From: Cubamyces lactineus | Lineage: Eukaryota > Basidiomycota > Agaricomycetes > Polyporales > Polyporaceae | Assembly: GCA_022376465.1 (NCBI GenBank) | Contig: JACDTU010000003.1 | Location: forward strand, 1 to 64,000 | Length of the DNA: 64,000 nt | Reading direction: 5' to 3' | Shown: positions 22,763-33,900 of the stretch, one piece after another | Numbering within the stretch: position 1 is the first letter of the stretch | Layout: the number at the start of each line of letters is the position of its first letter | Notes under the pieces: generated by a model | Database searches by the model: none | What the model saw: only the letters and a program-made list of their open reading frames with translations | Told to the model about the DNA's origin: nothing | Translations under genes and position numbers: made by a program

Positions 22763-25002
22763 CACTAGTGGTCACCACGGATTGTTAACAACTGCCCACG
22801 TAGGTGGGGAAATTCTCGTGGAAGACCTGCCAACTCGATATACAAATACAAATGGCCCACCTCATTGAGAATCAATGACACTATGGATTTTCAATGGGAG
22901 TGGGGCTTTTGTAGTAGTGTATTAACAATTGTGCCACATTTGTAAATGAGATGCATGAATAATGCCCCCACGTATGATACACAATAGCTGGATCGTACAT
23001 GGACGTGGGTGGTTTGTATATCCCTGCAATACACAATCCACCCACGTCCAATGTATAATAGCTGAATTGTAGATGGACGTGGGTGATTTGTAGATGCCTC
23101 TGATATACAATCTGCCCACGTCTGATGTACAAAAGCTGGATTGTAGATGGACGTGGGCAGTTTGTAGATGTCAATAGCTGGATTGTAGATGGACGTGGGT
23201 GCTTTGTACATGCCTCTGATATACAATCTGCCCACGTCTGATGTACAAAAGCTGGATTGTAGATGGACGTGGGCGGTTTGTGGATGTCAATGGCTGGATT
23301 GTAGATGGACGTGGGTGATTTGTACATGCCTCTGATATACAATCTGCCCACGTTTAGCTTGATTGTAGATGGACGTGGCAGTTTTGTACATGCCTCTGAT
23401 ATACAATCAGCCCACGTCTGATATACAATAGCTGGATTGTATATGAACGTGGCAGTATTGTATATGAACGTGGCAGTATTGTATATGAACGTGGCAGTTT
23501 TGTATATGAACGTGGCAGTTTTGTATATGAACGTGGGTGATTTGTACATGCCTCTGATATACAATCTGCCCACGTTTAGCTTGATTGTAGATGGACGTGG
23601 CAGTTTTGTAAATGCCTCTGATATACAATCAGCCCACGTCTGATATACAATAGCTGGATTGTATATGAACGTGGCAGTTTTGTATATGAACGTGGCAGTA
23701 TTGTATATGCCTCTGATATACAATCTGCCCACATTTAACTTGATTGTATATGGACGTGGCAGTTTTGTACATGCCTCTGATATACAATCAGCCCACGTCT
23801 GATCTACAATAGCTGAATTGTATATGAACGTGGCAGTTTTGTACATGCCTCTGATATACAATCTGCCCACATTTAGCTGGATTGTATATGGACATGGCCA
23901 CTTTGTAGATGCCACTTTTGTATTACAACTACTATCTGGGCACTTTCTAGCGCTTTTTGGGCTCCTATTTGGGCGCTTCTTCAACGCTTTTGGGCGCTTT
24001 TTTGGCTGTTATCTGGGCGCTTTTTTGGCTGTTATCTGGGCGCTTTTTGGGTTCCTATTTGGGCGCTTTTTGGGCGCTTTTTTGCGTCCAAATAGGGCAG
24101 GCATATTCAACACCTTCCTGCCCTCCTCTTCTGGGGCCCTATTAGGGCACCCTGTTGGGCCAAAAATATACATAGCATGTATGTATATGCCATAGTACAT
24201 CTCTGTGTGCATAGTGATGCAATAGTGCAGGGAAAATAACCAAAAAATGCGACCCTAGGCCAAGGGCCACCAGGAGGGGACCACTGCAGGGTGGCTGGCC
24301 TGGCTTCCTCTGGTCCAATTTCTGTGAGTAATATATCATTGGAGAGGTGCTTGAAAGGGCTTTTCAACGCATATTTTTGCAGGAGGAACCATGCAAAATT
24401 GGTAGAAATATGGATCATCGCATTTTCGCCAAAAATGGCCATTTTGTTTCCTTGATTGCTCAGCACACAGGTGTCCCCTCATGTTTCCCTTGGTACCGTT
24501 CAATTCGCGTTTTCAAGGGCTTTCTAACAGTAGTACATACATGGCATTCTGACCACATGCATTGACATCCTTCTCCTGCCCCTCCCTCACTTTACCACCT
24601 CATAGCTCCTGCAGTTCTTTGTCTTTCTCTGTGAAGTCTTTTGATATCTGTAGTATACATACAGAACTATGTATTTATTGCTTTTTACGCCCTAATATGG
24701 CCTATCCCCAATGGAATCCATCTAGGTGCATTTTCGCACTTTTCAGATTCTCCCCTCCATATCTCTGCACCCAGAGCAGCTATTGCCTTTGTTCTTTTCG
24801 CATTTTGTGCCTGGACATTGCTACTACATGTCTGTAGAAGCTCATTTTTATCGAATGCAGCGATCAGAATTGAGCTCCTTATCAGCTGTGGCAGGCAGAT
24901 CCTGTTTTGGCTTACATTCAGGGCATTATTTTCTGATCAGATAGCACATTCATATTCTACTCGTCTATAGCTACCTGTAACAACAAGAATCATGGGATTT
25001 GG
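22763..25002 (+). repeat. Left arm of the foldback element (2,240 bp)
   Basis: The outer half (about 22960-23900) is a higher-order tandem array in which an ACGTGG/CCACGT core recurs more than two dozen times. A GGGCGC(T)n array follows near 23935-24090, then about 870 bp of non-repetitive sequence. It is the reverse complement of 25150-27410 apart from one 21 bp unit and a few terminal bases, as far as I can see. Confidence 0.9.
23440..23544 (+). repeat. 21 bp tandem repeat, five units (left arm)
   Basis: Units begin with TATATGAACGTGGCAGT at 23440, 23461, 23482, 23503 and 23524. The mirror array in the right arm (26608-26733) has six units; this accounts exactly for the 21 bp length difference between the arms. 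Confidence 0.92.
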
Positions 25003-25149
25003 AGGAGTGGTTGCAGAGATATGGCCCAGAGGCACCAAATGCTGCCTGTTCAGCAATGCACTGCATGCATTTCCGGAGCAGTGCAACTGCACACACTGCA
25101 ACTTTGGGTGTCCAGGAGGTCCATTCACTGTAGCTCACTCAATTCTTCA

Positions 25150-27410
25150 CCAAATCCCATGATTCTTGTTGTTACAGGTAGCTATAGACGAGTAGAATAT
25201 GAATGTGCTATCTGATCAGAAAATAATGCCCTGAATGTAAGCCAAAACAGGATCTGCCTGCCACAGCTGATAAGGAGCTCAATTCTGATCGCTGCATTCG
25301 ATAAAAATGAGCTTCTACAGACATGTAGTAGCAATGTCCAGGCACAAAATGCGAAAAGAACAAAGGCAATAGCTGCTCTGGGTGCAGAGATATGGAGGGG
25401 AGAATCTGAAAAGTGCGAAAATGCACCTAGATGGATTCCATTGGGGATAGGCCATATTAGGGCGTAAAAAGCAATAAATACATAGTTCTGTATGTATACT
25501 ACAGATATCAAAAGACTTCACAGAGAAAGACAAAGAACTGCAGGAGCTATGAGGTGGTAAAGTGAGGGAGGGGCAGGAGAAGGATGTCAATGCATGTGGT
25601 CAGAATGCCATGTATGTACTACTGTTAGAAAGCCCTTGAAAACGCGAATTGAACGGTACCAAGGGAAACATGAGGGGACACCTGTGTGCTGAGCAATCAA
25701 GGAAACAAAATGGCCATTTTTGGCGAAAATGCGATGATCCATATTTCTACCAATTTTGCATGGTTCCTCCTGCAAAAATATGCGTTGAAAAGCCCTTTCA
25801 AGCACCTCTCCAATGATATATTACTCACAGAAATTGGACCAGAGGAAGCCAGGCCAGCCACCCTGCAGTGGTCCCCTCCTGGTGGCCCTTGGCCTAGGGT
25901 CGCATTTTTTGGTTATTTTCCCTGCACTATTGCATCACTATGCACACAGAGATGTACTATGGCATATACATACATGCTATGTATATTTTTGGCCCAACAG
26001 GGTGCCCTAATAGGGCCCCAGAAGAGGAGGGCAGGAAGGTGTTGAATATGCCTGCCCTATTTGGACGCAAAAAAGCGCCCAAAAAGCGCCCAAATAGGAA
26101 CCCAAAAAGCGCCCAGATAACAGCCAAAAAAGCGCCCAGATAACAGCCAAAAAAGCGCCCAAAAGCGTTGAAGAAGCGCCCAAATAGGAGCCCAAAAAGC
26201 GCTAGAAAGTGCCCAGATAGTAGTTGTAATACAAAAGTGGCATCTACAAAGTGGCCATGTCCATATACAATCCAGCTAAATGTGGGCAGATTGTATATCA
26301 GAGGCATGTACAAAACTGCCACGTTCATATACAATTCAGCTATTGTAGATCAGACGTGGGCTGATTGTATATCAGAGGCATGTACAAAACTGCCACGTCC
26401 ATATACAATCAAGTTAAATGTGGGCAGATTGTATATCAGAGGCATATACAATACTGCCACGTTCATATACAAAACTGCCACGTTCATATACAATCCAGCT
26501 ATTGTATATCAGACGTGGGCTGATTGTATATCAGAGGCATTTACAAAACTGCCACGTCCATCTACAATCAAGCTAAACGTGGGCAGATTGTATATCAGAG
26601 GCATGTACAAATCACCCACGTTCATATACAAAACTGCCACGTTCATATACAAAACTGCCACGTTCATATACAATACTGCCACGTTCATATACAATACTGC
26701 CACGTTCATATACAATACTGCCACGTTCATATACAATCCAGCTATTGTATATCAGACGTGGGCTGATTGTATATCAGAGGCATGTACAAAACTGCCACGT
26801 CCATCTACAATCAAGCTAAACGTGGGCAGATTGTATATCAGAGGCATGTACAAATCACCCACGTCCATCTACAATCCAGCCATTGACATCCACAAACCGC
26901 CCACGTCCATCTACAATCCAGCTTTTGTACATCAGACGTGGGCAGATTGTATATCAGAGGCATGTACAAAGCACCCACGTCCATCTACAATCCAGCTATT
27001 GACATCTACAAACTGCCCACGTCCATCTACAATCCAGCTTTTGTACATCAGACGTGGGCAGATTGTATATCAGAGGCATCTACAAATCACCCACGTCCAT
27101 CTACAATTCAGCTATTATACATTGGACGTGGGTGGATTGTGTATTGCAGGGATATACAAACCACCCACGTCCATGTACGATCCAGCTATTGTGTATCATA
27201 CGTGGGGGCATTATTCATGCATCTCATTTACAAATGTGGCACAATTGTTAATACACTACTACAAAAGCCCCACTCCCATTGAAAATCCATAGTGTCATTG
27301 ATTCTCAATGAGGTGGGCCATTTGTATTTGTATATCGAGTTGGCAGGTCTTCCACGAGAATTTCCCCACCTACGTGGGCAGTTGTTAACAATCCGTGGTG
27401 ACCACGACTG
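25150..27410 (-). repeat. Right arm of the foldback element (2,261 bp)
   Basis: Inverted copy of the left arm, 21 bp longer because its 21 bp array (26608-26733) has six units instead of five. Confidence 0.9.
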
Positions 27411-28356
27411 ACGGACTTGAGTAGCGAGGCGGGTGAACTGAGTGATGTACTTAGCTATCCGCTGGTTGTCGCCCATCCGGAGGTTCATCAGCTCATGCTC
27501 CGCAGCTCCGGAGGCGTCGTAAGGACCGAAGTTCACTCGGAGTTCCTCCTGGAAGTGGTCGTAGGATGTAAGGAAGATGGGGGGGTTGTCCGAGTCGCCT
27601 TCGAGGAGGTAGGGCTCGAACCACTGTAGCGCGGTGCCCTTGAGGAAGGAGATGGCGTAGGTCACCTTCTTCTCATCGGAGTCGAAGGTTCGGGGTCGGG
27701 CCTTGAAGACAAGTTCCAACTGCGTGAAGAAAGACCGGAGTTTGTTGGGGTCGGACCCGTCGAACTGGTCCGGCTCGCGGACGTTGTGCCGCTCGTTGTT
27801 CGAAGGTTGGGTAACCGCCGGAGTTGGAGCGGTAGTACGTTCGAGGGTACGCGCGATGAGAGAGATCGCGGTCGCTAGTTGCGACTGAACCCGGTCTTCG
27901 GAGTCGGAGGAGTCCGAGCTTGAGCTAGTGTCGTCGTCTCCCGGCCCTTGTGGGTCGTTGTCCGGAGGGCCTGGCGGTCCTGGAGGGCCCGGCGGACCTG
28001 GAGGACTAGGCGGACCCGGAGGCCCGCGGCTCGGACCTGAAGGCTGACCCTCGGAGAACGGGTTCCCCGGAGATGGCTCGCGGGGTACCTGCGAGGCAGT
28101 CGCGGTAGAGATGACCAGAGGCTGAGGCGGGTCACCTTCGTCGTCCCCATCGGAGGACGCTTCGACGATTGTTCGAGCGAACTGCCCGCGGCGGCTCGGA
28201 GTAGCTTCTTCTTGCGTCGCTGAGTCGCCTCGGCGAGCTGTCCAGCCACTCCAGTTCTCGGCGGGGTCTTCTTGCTCTAGGGCGCGAGATTGCGTCTGAG
28301 TGCGGACTACGGTTCGAGTGGACATATTGAGTGAAACCCGGTGAGTTCGGAAATAC

Positions 28357-29049
28357 TGTTAGGACCGTGCCGTCCGGGGGTACAACTCCGGTGGTCGGGA
28401 CTTGGACGGAGTTCGGGGTCGGAGTACGACCGGAGGTCGGACTAGCACTGGGGTGAGGACTTTCGCGAAACTATTAGTAACGCACGGGTTCCGACTCGGT
28501 GTCCTCTATTTGCGGACTTCGGAGTACGGACTTGACGGGACGAAGGTCGGACTTGGGAACGGGGTTGGGTTGAAGGGGTTGGTAGGAAGGGAACGAAGGT
28601 TGGTCGGACTAGAGGGTTGGGGTTGAGTGTCGGACTACGAGTTGAACCAGTAATGGGTATAACGAGATTTCCGAACTGAGTAGCTACTACATTCCGGGGC
28701 AGTATTTATACTAAGTCAGAAACCCGATAGAAACAATAAGAGATGTACGTGATAGGAAGGAGTAGAACGAAAGTACGAAGTAACTTGCCAAGGGTAAGAT
28801 AACGTAGATAGCTCAGTAAGCAAAAGCCTCATGTAGGTAGCGCCATGAGGGGTTATCTGAGACATGTAAGTCATGGGGTCGGGGGAAGTCCGAAGTACGG
28901 AGTACGAAGTGCGGAGTACGGAGAACGGAGTCGGGGGTACGGGGTACGGAAGAGCGGAGTACGGAGGAACGGAGTACGTAACGCGGAGTAAGGAGCGGGG
29001 TACGGGGGTTCGGGGATCGGGCTTCGGGGTTACAGCACGGAGCGTAACA
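28357..29049 (-). repeat. 5' LTR of copy B (693 bp)
   Basis: Starts TGTTA and ends TAACA. It is followed on the minus strand by the same 11 nt primer site as in copy C. The flanking duplication GCACC is at 29050-29054. Confidence 0.93.
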
Positions 29050-29054
29050 GCACC

Positions 29055-30252
29055 AGGCTTTAGGCAACGATCCTACAGTCACGTACTGGCGTGGCGCAGT
29101 CTCACAGGACCTCTTTCCACCCATCCTCTTCCCACCAGGGAAACATATGGTTATGTCGGAATCATACCGGAGTGAGCCCCTCGCACGGGTACGTTGTTGA
29201 GAATAGATCGCATTTGATGACACTGATACACTTCGTTACAGTTCATGCGACTCTCGCTCTTTGGGACCAGTTCAATCACGACAACAGACCCTCCGCAGGC
29301 CACTACAAACGGGTGAATCTGGGGCATCAAGACGGTCACACCGTCGATGCTCACCTACGCAGTCATCGCCGTATGTCATACTTTGTCCACACCGTGTACA
29401 TTGCTGATTCATAATTGTACAGGTGCGCCACCTCCTCTCTTCAGACAGTAACTTTGCGTCGGTTGGGGCTGTCTCGAGTATCTCATACCAGGAGCAATGG
29501 TGCGACCATATGTTAGGGCTTATCAGCACATGGCACTCCCTGCCATTCCAAGAGACAAGAGAATGGCTTGATGACATTGTTTTTGAGGGTACCCCGGAGA
29601 GACGTAGCAAATCTAGTACGAGCAGCACTGCCCCACCCGGCGTCATCACAAGGATGGATCCGCGCCTCCTCGCAGCACGAAATGTGTCTTCTGGCGACGA
29701 CTTTCAACACGACATCGACGAGAATATCCCATGCGCTAACGACGGCCTCCCGCGCATCAACGATGACCTCCCACGCGTCGAAGACAACCTCCCGCGAGTC
29801 CTTCCGCCGTCAACGATCCCATCTCCGGTGCCCCCATCATCCCCACCACTCCTGTCACGTCTGCTGCATCTGCCGCATCTACCGTGCCGATCGTGCCTGT
29901 TGCCCCCATCGTCTCTGTGGCAGGCTCATCTGAGGGCCCAACGATGCCTGTCACAATTGCTGCACCGGTACACAGCCGTGCCCTCTCCGCCAACAGGAGC
30001 CACCGCCCTAGCCCTACATCTTCCGCTCTGCCCAGCTCTTCGAATAGCCCATCCCTGGCCCCCAATCAGCTCCCCGTGGCTTCCCAGCCACCCGCGCGTC
30101 ATACCGTGGATGCGCTTGCCATCACACTCAGTCAGATCATGATAGACTGTGCTGCAGCGTCGGGATCGGACCTTCCTATGACGATAGAATTGGCTGGCGA
30201 TTACCTGGAGCCGACCATCCTCGCGTCCCTCCCCAGCCGCGCCAGAGTCTGA
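29055..30252 (+). pseudogene. DUF6698-like host gene, 3' part
   Basis: The exon cut at 16077 resumes here (GNDPTVTYWRGAVSQDLFPP) and runs to 29188. Further exons are 29242-29370 and from 29423. Conserved-looking blocks are FMRLSLFGTSSI, VTPSMLTYAVIAVRHLLSS and SISYQEQWCDHML. An in-frame TGA at 29314-29316 interrupts the second block, so the gene is damaged apart from the copy B insertion. Downstream of the core is a Pro/Ser/Thr-rich tail. The best-looking frame changes near 29790-29815, suggesting a frameshift or unrecognised intron, and ends at TGA 30250-30252. Confidence 0.55.
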
Positions 30253-30679
30253 GGGGGGAGACATGCTACGAGGCGCGGTCGACGGAGCCCCACACCTCTC
30301 CCGCCAATCACTGATTCGTCTGTGGAAACTTCTCCTGCTCCTGGCGATAATGCAGGCGTCGCTCAAGCCCCTCGCCGTGTTAGCACAAGGAAGACGAAGT
30401 CCGGGGGTAAGTAATGCATTGTTTGCTTGAGAAGCAAAGGACGTCTTTCTACTGCACAAGGTTACTCGGGTCCAGGGGCGTAGCAAAAGAAGTACGATTG
30501 GTCAATTCTGTACATGTAGATTTGGTACTTTCCCTGCTGTGTACTATGTAGTTGTATTCTTGCGTTCTCATAAGCATTGACGACCAATGAGTTGCATACG
30601 AGCTTGACAGTCAGTAAATGTTTGCATCTATTAGGATTGAAAGGCGTTGCTTACCTGGTTAAGCCGACATAACAAAACG
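30253..30679. other. Intergenic flank left of the LINE, no gene recognised
   Basis: No open frame with splice or motif support. The stretch ends at the LINE target duplication. Confidence 0.5.
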
Positions 30680-30694
30680 GGATAGTGCCCTGTC
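30680..30694. repeat. LINE target-site duplication, left copy
   Basis: GGATAGTGCCCTGTC occurs here next to the poly(T) and again at 37149-37163 at the other end of the LINE. A 15 bp duplication of this type is the expected product of target-primed reverse transcription. Confidence 0.93.
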
Positions 30695-30902
30695 TTTTTT
30701 TTTTTTTTTTGAGATCCTGGGTATCCTAAATTACACGTATATACTACACGCAGTGCTTTACAGCCGTCTGCATCAGGGTCGGAGCCTGCGGGTTTTGTCG
30801 TGGATCCCGCACACACGTATCACGCCTGCCGCTGAGCATCTGGTCCCAGCGTCGGAGAGGGTGAGGGGCGCAGAGCCCGCTATCGGAGGTGGAGTCCTCG
30901 CG

Positions 30903-33900
30903 TCACGCCGTCGGTAGGTCATCAAAGGTAAGCGCCGATGGGTTGTCCGCGAGGAAGTGCACAATGTCGTAAAATGGGTCGAGGGATTGTAGGAGGTCTT
31001 CGATTGATGAGTGTCGGTATCTTCGGGTGTAGTAGTTGCATCGGAAAAGGATGTGTTCGCATGAGTGCATCATCGGGGTGCCGTCGTGAAGGGAGCAAAA
31101 GGTTGGTTCGTCCAGGCGTGTGCGGAAGCGCAGTCGGTAGGAGCCCGTAGGAGCGTGTCCGGTCAAGCACCGCACGAGGCGCGTGGTGATGACGGGGCCT
31201 CCACCGAGGCGTTTTAGCGGGAAGTTGCCGGTGTGTTTGACTGTACGGACGGACGGGTGGTTGATGAGGAAGTGCCGTCCCCAGTACTTGCGACTGTCCT
31301 TCGAGGCTTGCTCACGCCACTCATACACTGCGTCCTCGGTGATCGCGCTCTTGATGTATGAGTGGAACGTTGGAAACCGGCCATAGAAGTGCATGTTCCC
31401 TGGTTCGAGGGCCATGAGCTTGACGTCGGCGTCGACCGCTTCGTTCTCCACGATCCCAGAGTGGCCGGGGCAGTAGTGGAGGTGGAGGTGGTTGTCAGGG
31501 CTGCGCTCGAACCAGTCACGGAGAATCCGGCACGTGTTGACAGCTGCCATGCGCCCGCCTGAGGTGTTGAGAATGCTCGTGAGAGCGCTTTCGCTGTCTG
31601 AGAAGATGTGCACTTGTGCGTAGCGTCCCTTTTGGTATGCAAATGCTACCGCCATGGACAGCGCCACTGACTCGCAGTCGTATGAGTGTGCATTTCCTGT
31701 GAATATGGCACGGAAGTGGATAAGCCATCCTTTGTGGTATGCACGGTACCCAGCGGCTGATCCAGTGCGTGAGGTGCGGGGGTCCGGTTTCAGATATGCG
31801 CTGCCATCGGTGAAGATGACCAGGGCGCTCGTGTCGGCGTGGGCATTGTCGATCCTGGGACGTAGTTCTTCCGCAATCCACTTGGCCATGGCGTCTTCAT
31901 CCCCCTTTTTTGGGTGTGCGAAGTGTGTGGAGATGCGGTCTTCAAATAGATCGCGCACTCGGGTGCCAGGCTGGCACTCGTCGTCAAGGGGGTCGAACAC
32001 CTCGGTGATCAGAGGTCGTTTGCGCGGGAACGCGGTGGTGAGAGGGATGGTCGGAGTGGGTTTGATGCTCTCGGCCGGGAAGCGTACGTGAGGCGCGTGC
32101 TCCGCATGACCGAGGATGTTGGGGAAGTGGGCGCGTAACGGATGAGAGTCGGGCAGGGTGTGGAGGCGCAGGAAGTAGCACTCCTGGAGTTTCTGGCACT
32201 GCAACCCGATGGGCATGATGCCCGCCAGAGAGTGCAGAGCGCCGACTGGCGTTGTACGAAACGCGCCGGTGATCCACCGCAGCGCACGGTGTTGCGCAAC
32301 TTCGAGTGGTTTGATGAGGGTTTTGACGCCCTTAGGCCGGTACCATGCCTGTACGCCATATGTGAGTAATGGGAGGACGCACGAGATGTATAGCGTGCGT
32401 CGCTGCATGGCTGAAAGTCCGCACACCAAGTTGCCCAGCATCAGCATGGCACTGATGGTGGTGGTCGCGCGCTCTGCAAAGTGGGCCACGTGCGCTCGGA
32501 ATGTGAGTTTAGAGTCCAAGCGGAACCCCAGGTATCGCCACACGTCGCTGGGTTCGATTGACAGTGTTGGGCTGAGCACCAGTGGACATCCCATGTCTTG
32601 CGAGCGCGCCAGGCGGGTGCACGCAAAGTGCATGAGCTCGCTTTTGTCGCCCTCTGTGACGAGGCCAAGACGAGCCAGTACCGTACTTGTGTCCCGATGT
32701 TTCCCCTGGAGGATGCAGCAGTTTTCCGCTATGGAGGGTGTGGTGACGATCCACAGGCCATCGTTGACGTAGAACTGGATGGCTGAGGAGCTCTGTGCAG
32801 CGCGGGGTGGGGAGAGGATGTGTAGGGCCGGGGAGATGTAGATGTTTGTGAGGACTGGGGAGAGGGCAGAGCCTTGCCCCGCTCCTACTGCGGGTAGGTC
32901 AAACCACGGGGATACTGCGTTGCCCCAGCGGAAGCATGAGCGCCTCCCGGCGAGGTAGTCGTGGAAGAATGTTACCATCCGGGAGGCGAAGCCGTAGCGT
33001 GCCATGAGCTGGCACAGCAGTTCGTGGTTCATGGACGGGAAGAATTGTGCTACATGGAATGCGTAGCACGTAGTGACGAGCTTTTTCTTCCAGCCGGCAC
33101 GAATGTGGGTGATGAGGTGGGTGGCGGCGTCGATGGTGCTGTGAGCCTTAGTACTGCCAAACTGATTTGGGTGTAGGATGCCGTGCTTCTGGCATTCGTA
33201 GTGCAGCCGCTCGCTGACGATCTTCTCAAACAGCTTTCCGAGGGTGCTGAGAAGGACGATGGGGCGGTAGGACTTGATACGGGAGTAGTCGTCCTTGTAG
33301 GGCTTTGGGATAACTACAGAGACGGCGCGCTTGAATTGCGCCGGCCAGTGACCGTAGCGCAGTATGGCGTTGTAAATCGTGTGGAGGATGTTGAGGACAC
33401 GCTCGTCCTTGGCGAGGAGTTTGAGGTGGCGCCAGTGGAGATGGTCCCATCCCGGCGTGGAGGAGGTGGCGACTCCGCGCAGCGCATCAAGGATCTCCGC
33501 CTTTGCAATGTCCGGGCACTCTCTTTCCGGGAGCTCCGCAACTTCGTTGATGATGGAGATGTCGATTGGACGGTTGGCCGCTGCGTGGAAGGTTTGGTCG
33601 AGGGCGTTCCACAGGTCCGGGAGGGCTTGCAGTGGTTGGCTGCCATGGACAAGGGACCGGTACATAGGCAGCGCGCGGGGTCCAACCCATGCCATCAGGT
33701 CCCATACACGACGCTGCTCTGATGCGACTTGCTCAATGCGTTCATCGAAGTGTTTGCGGCGTCGCACGCGCACAGTGCTTTTGAGATGTCGATACGCCCG
33801 TTTGACCGCTGCGCGCGCTGCAGGCACTAGGCGTGGTTCCTCGACCCGTACCTGTGTCAGTCGGTCGTGGGCTGTTTCGAGCTTATCCCGGGCTGCCGTG

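Larger units (their letters stand above)
22763..27410. mobile_element. Foldback (giant inverted-repeat) transposon, non-autonomous
   Basis: The 4,648 bp element is almost entirely two inverted arms (22763-25002 and 25150-27410) around a 147 bp loop. Its ends are CACTAGTGGTC on the left and, inverted, CAGTCGTGGTC on the right. It is flanked by the 7 bp duplication ACGGACT (22756-22762 and 27411-27417), confirmed by the uninterrupted target in copy C. No transposase-like frame is present; the long open frames in the arms are repeats in multiples of three. The superfamily is unclear: the CACTA-like termini suggest one origin, but a 7 bp TSD is not typical of CACTA elements. Confidence 0.93.
22210..28325 (-). 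pseudogene. gag: gag of copy B, split by the foldback element
   Basis: The ATG is at 28325. The acidic/Pro-Gly N-terminus and capsid-like region run to 27418. The remainder, with the CCHC knuckle, lies at 22210-22762. The 4,648 bp foldback element and the 7 bp duplication ACGGACT separate them. The frame would be continuous if the insertion were absent. Relative to copy C, three codons of the linker after the capsid are missing. Confidence 0.92.
16078..29049 (-). mobile_element. Chromovirus copy B, complete but carrying a foldback insertion
   Basis: The TSD GCACC is at 16073-16077 and 29050-29054. It has two 693 bp LTRs, an antisense Zn2Cys6 gene, a pol with no internal stop, and a gag interrupted by the 4,648 bp element plus its 7 bp TSD. 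Subtracting those gives 8,317 bp, the same length as copy C. The LTRs differ at least once (GGTCGGGG at 16336 versus GGTTGGGG at 28616), so B looks slightly older than C. Confidence 0.95.

Noticed and set aside
22980..23900. Regular repeats resembling a CRISPR array
   Set aside because: No fixed spacer length or unique spacers, both orientations present, and the context is a eukaryotic transposon.
22881..27292. Long open frames (about 370 codons) in both foldback arms
   Set aside because: They encode only Tyr/Thr-rich repeats produced by repeat units that are multiples of three. Mirror versions are in both arms and in other frames, and no domain or splice signal supports a gene.
30695..30710. 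T run as a Pol III or other terminator
   Set aside because: It is the poly(A) tail of the minus-strand LINE, flanked by the target duplication.
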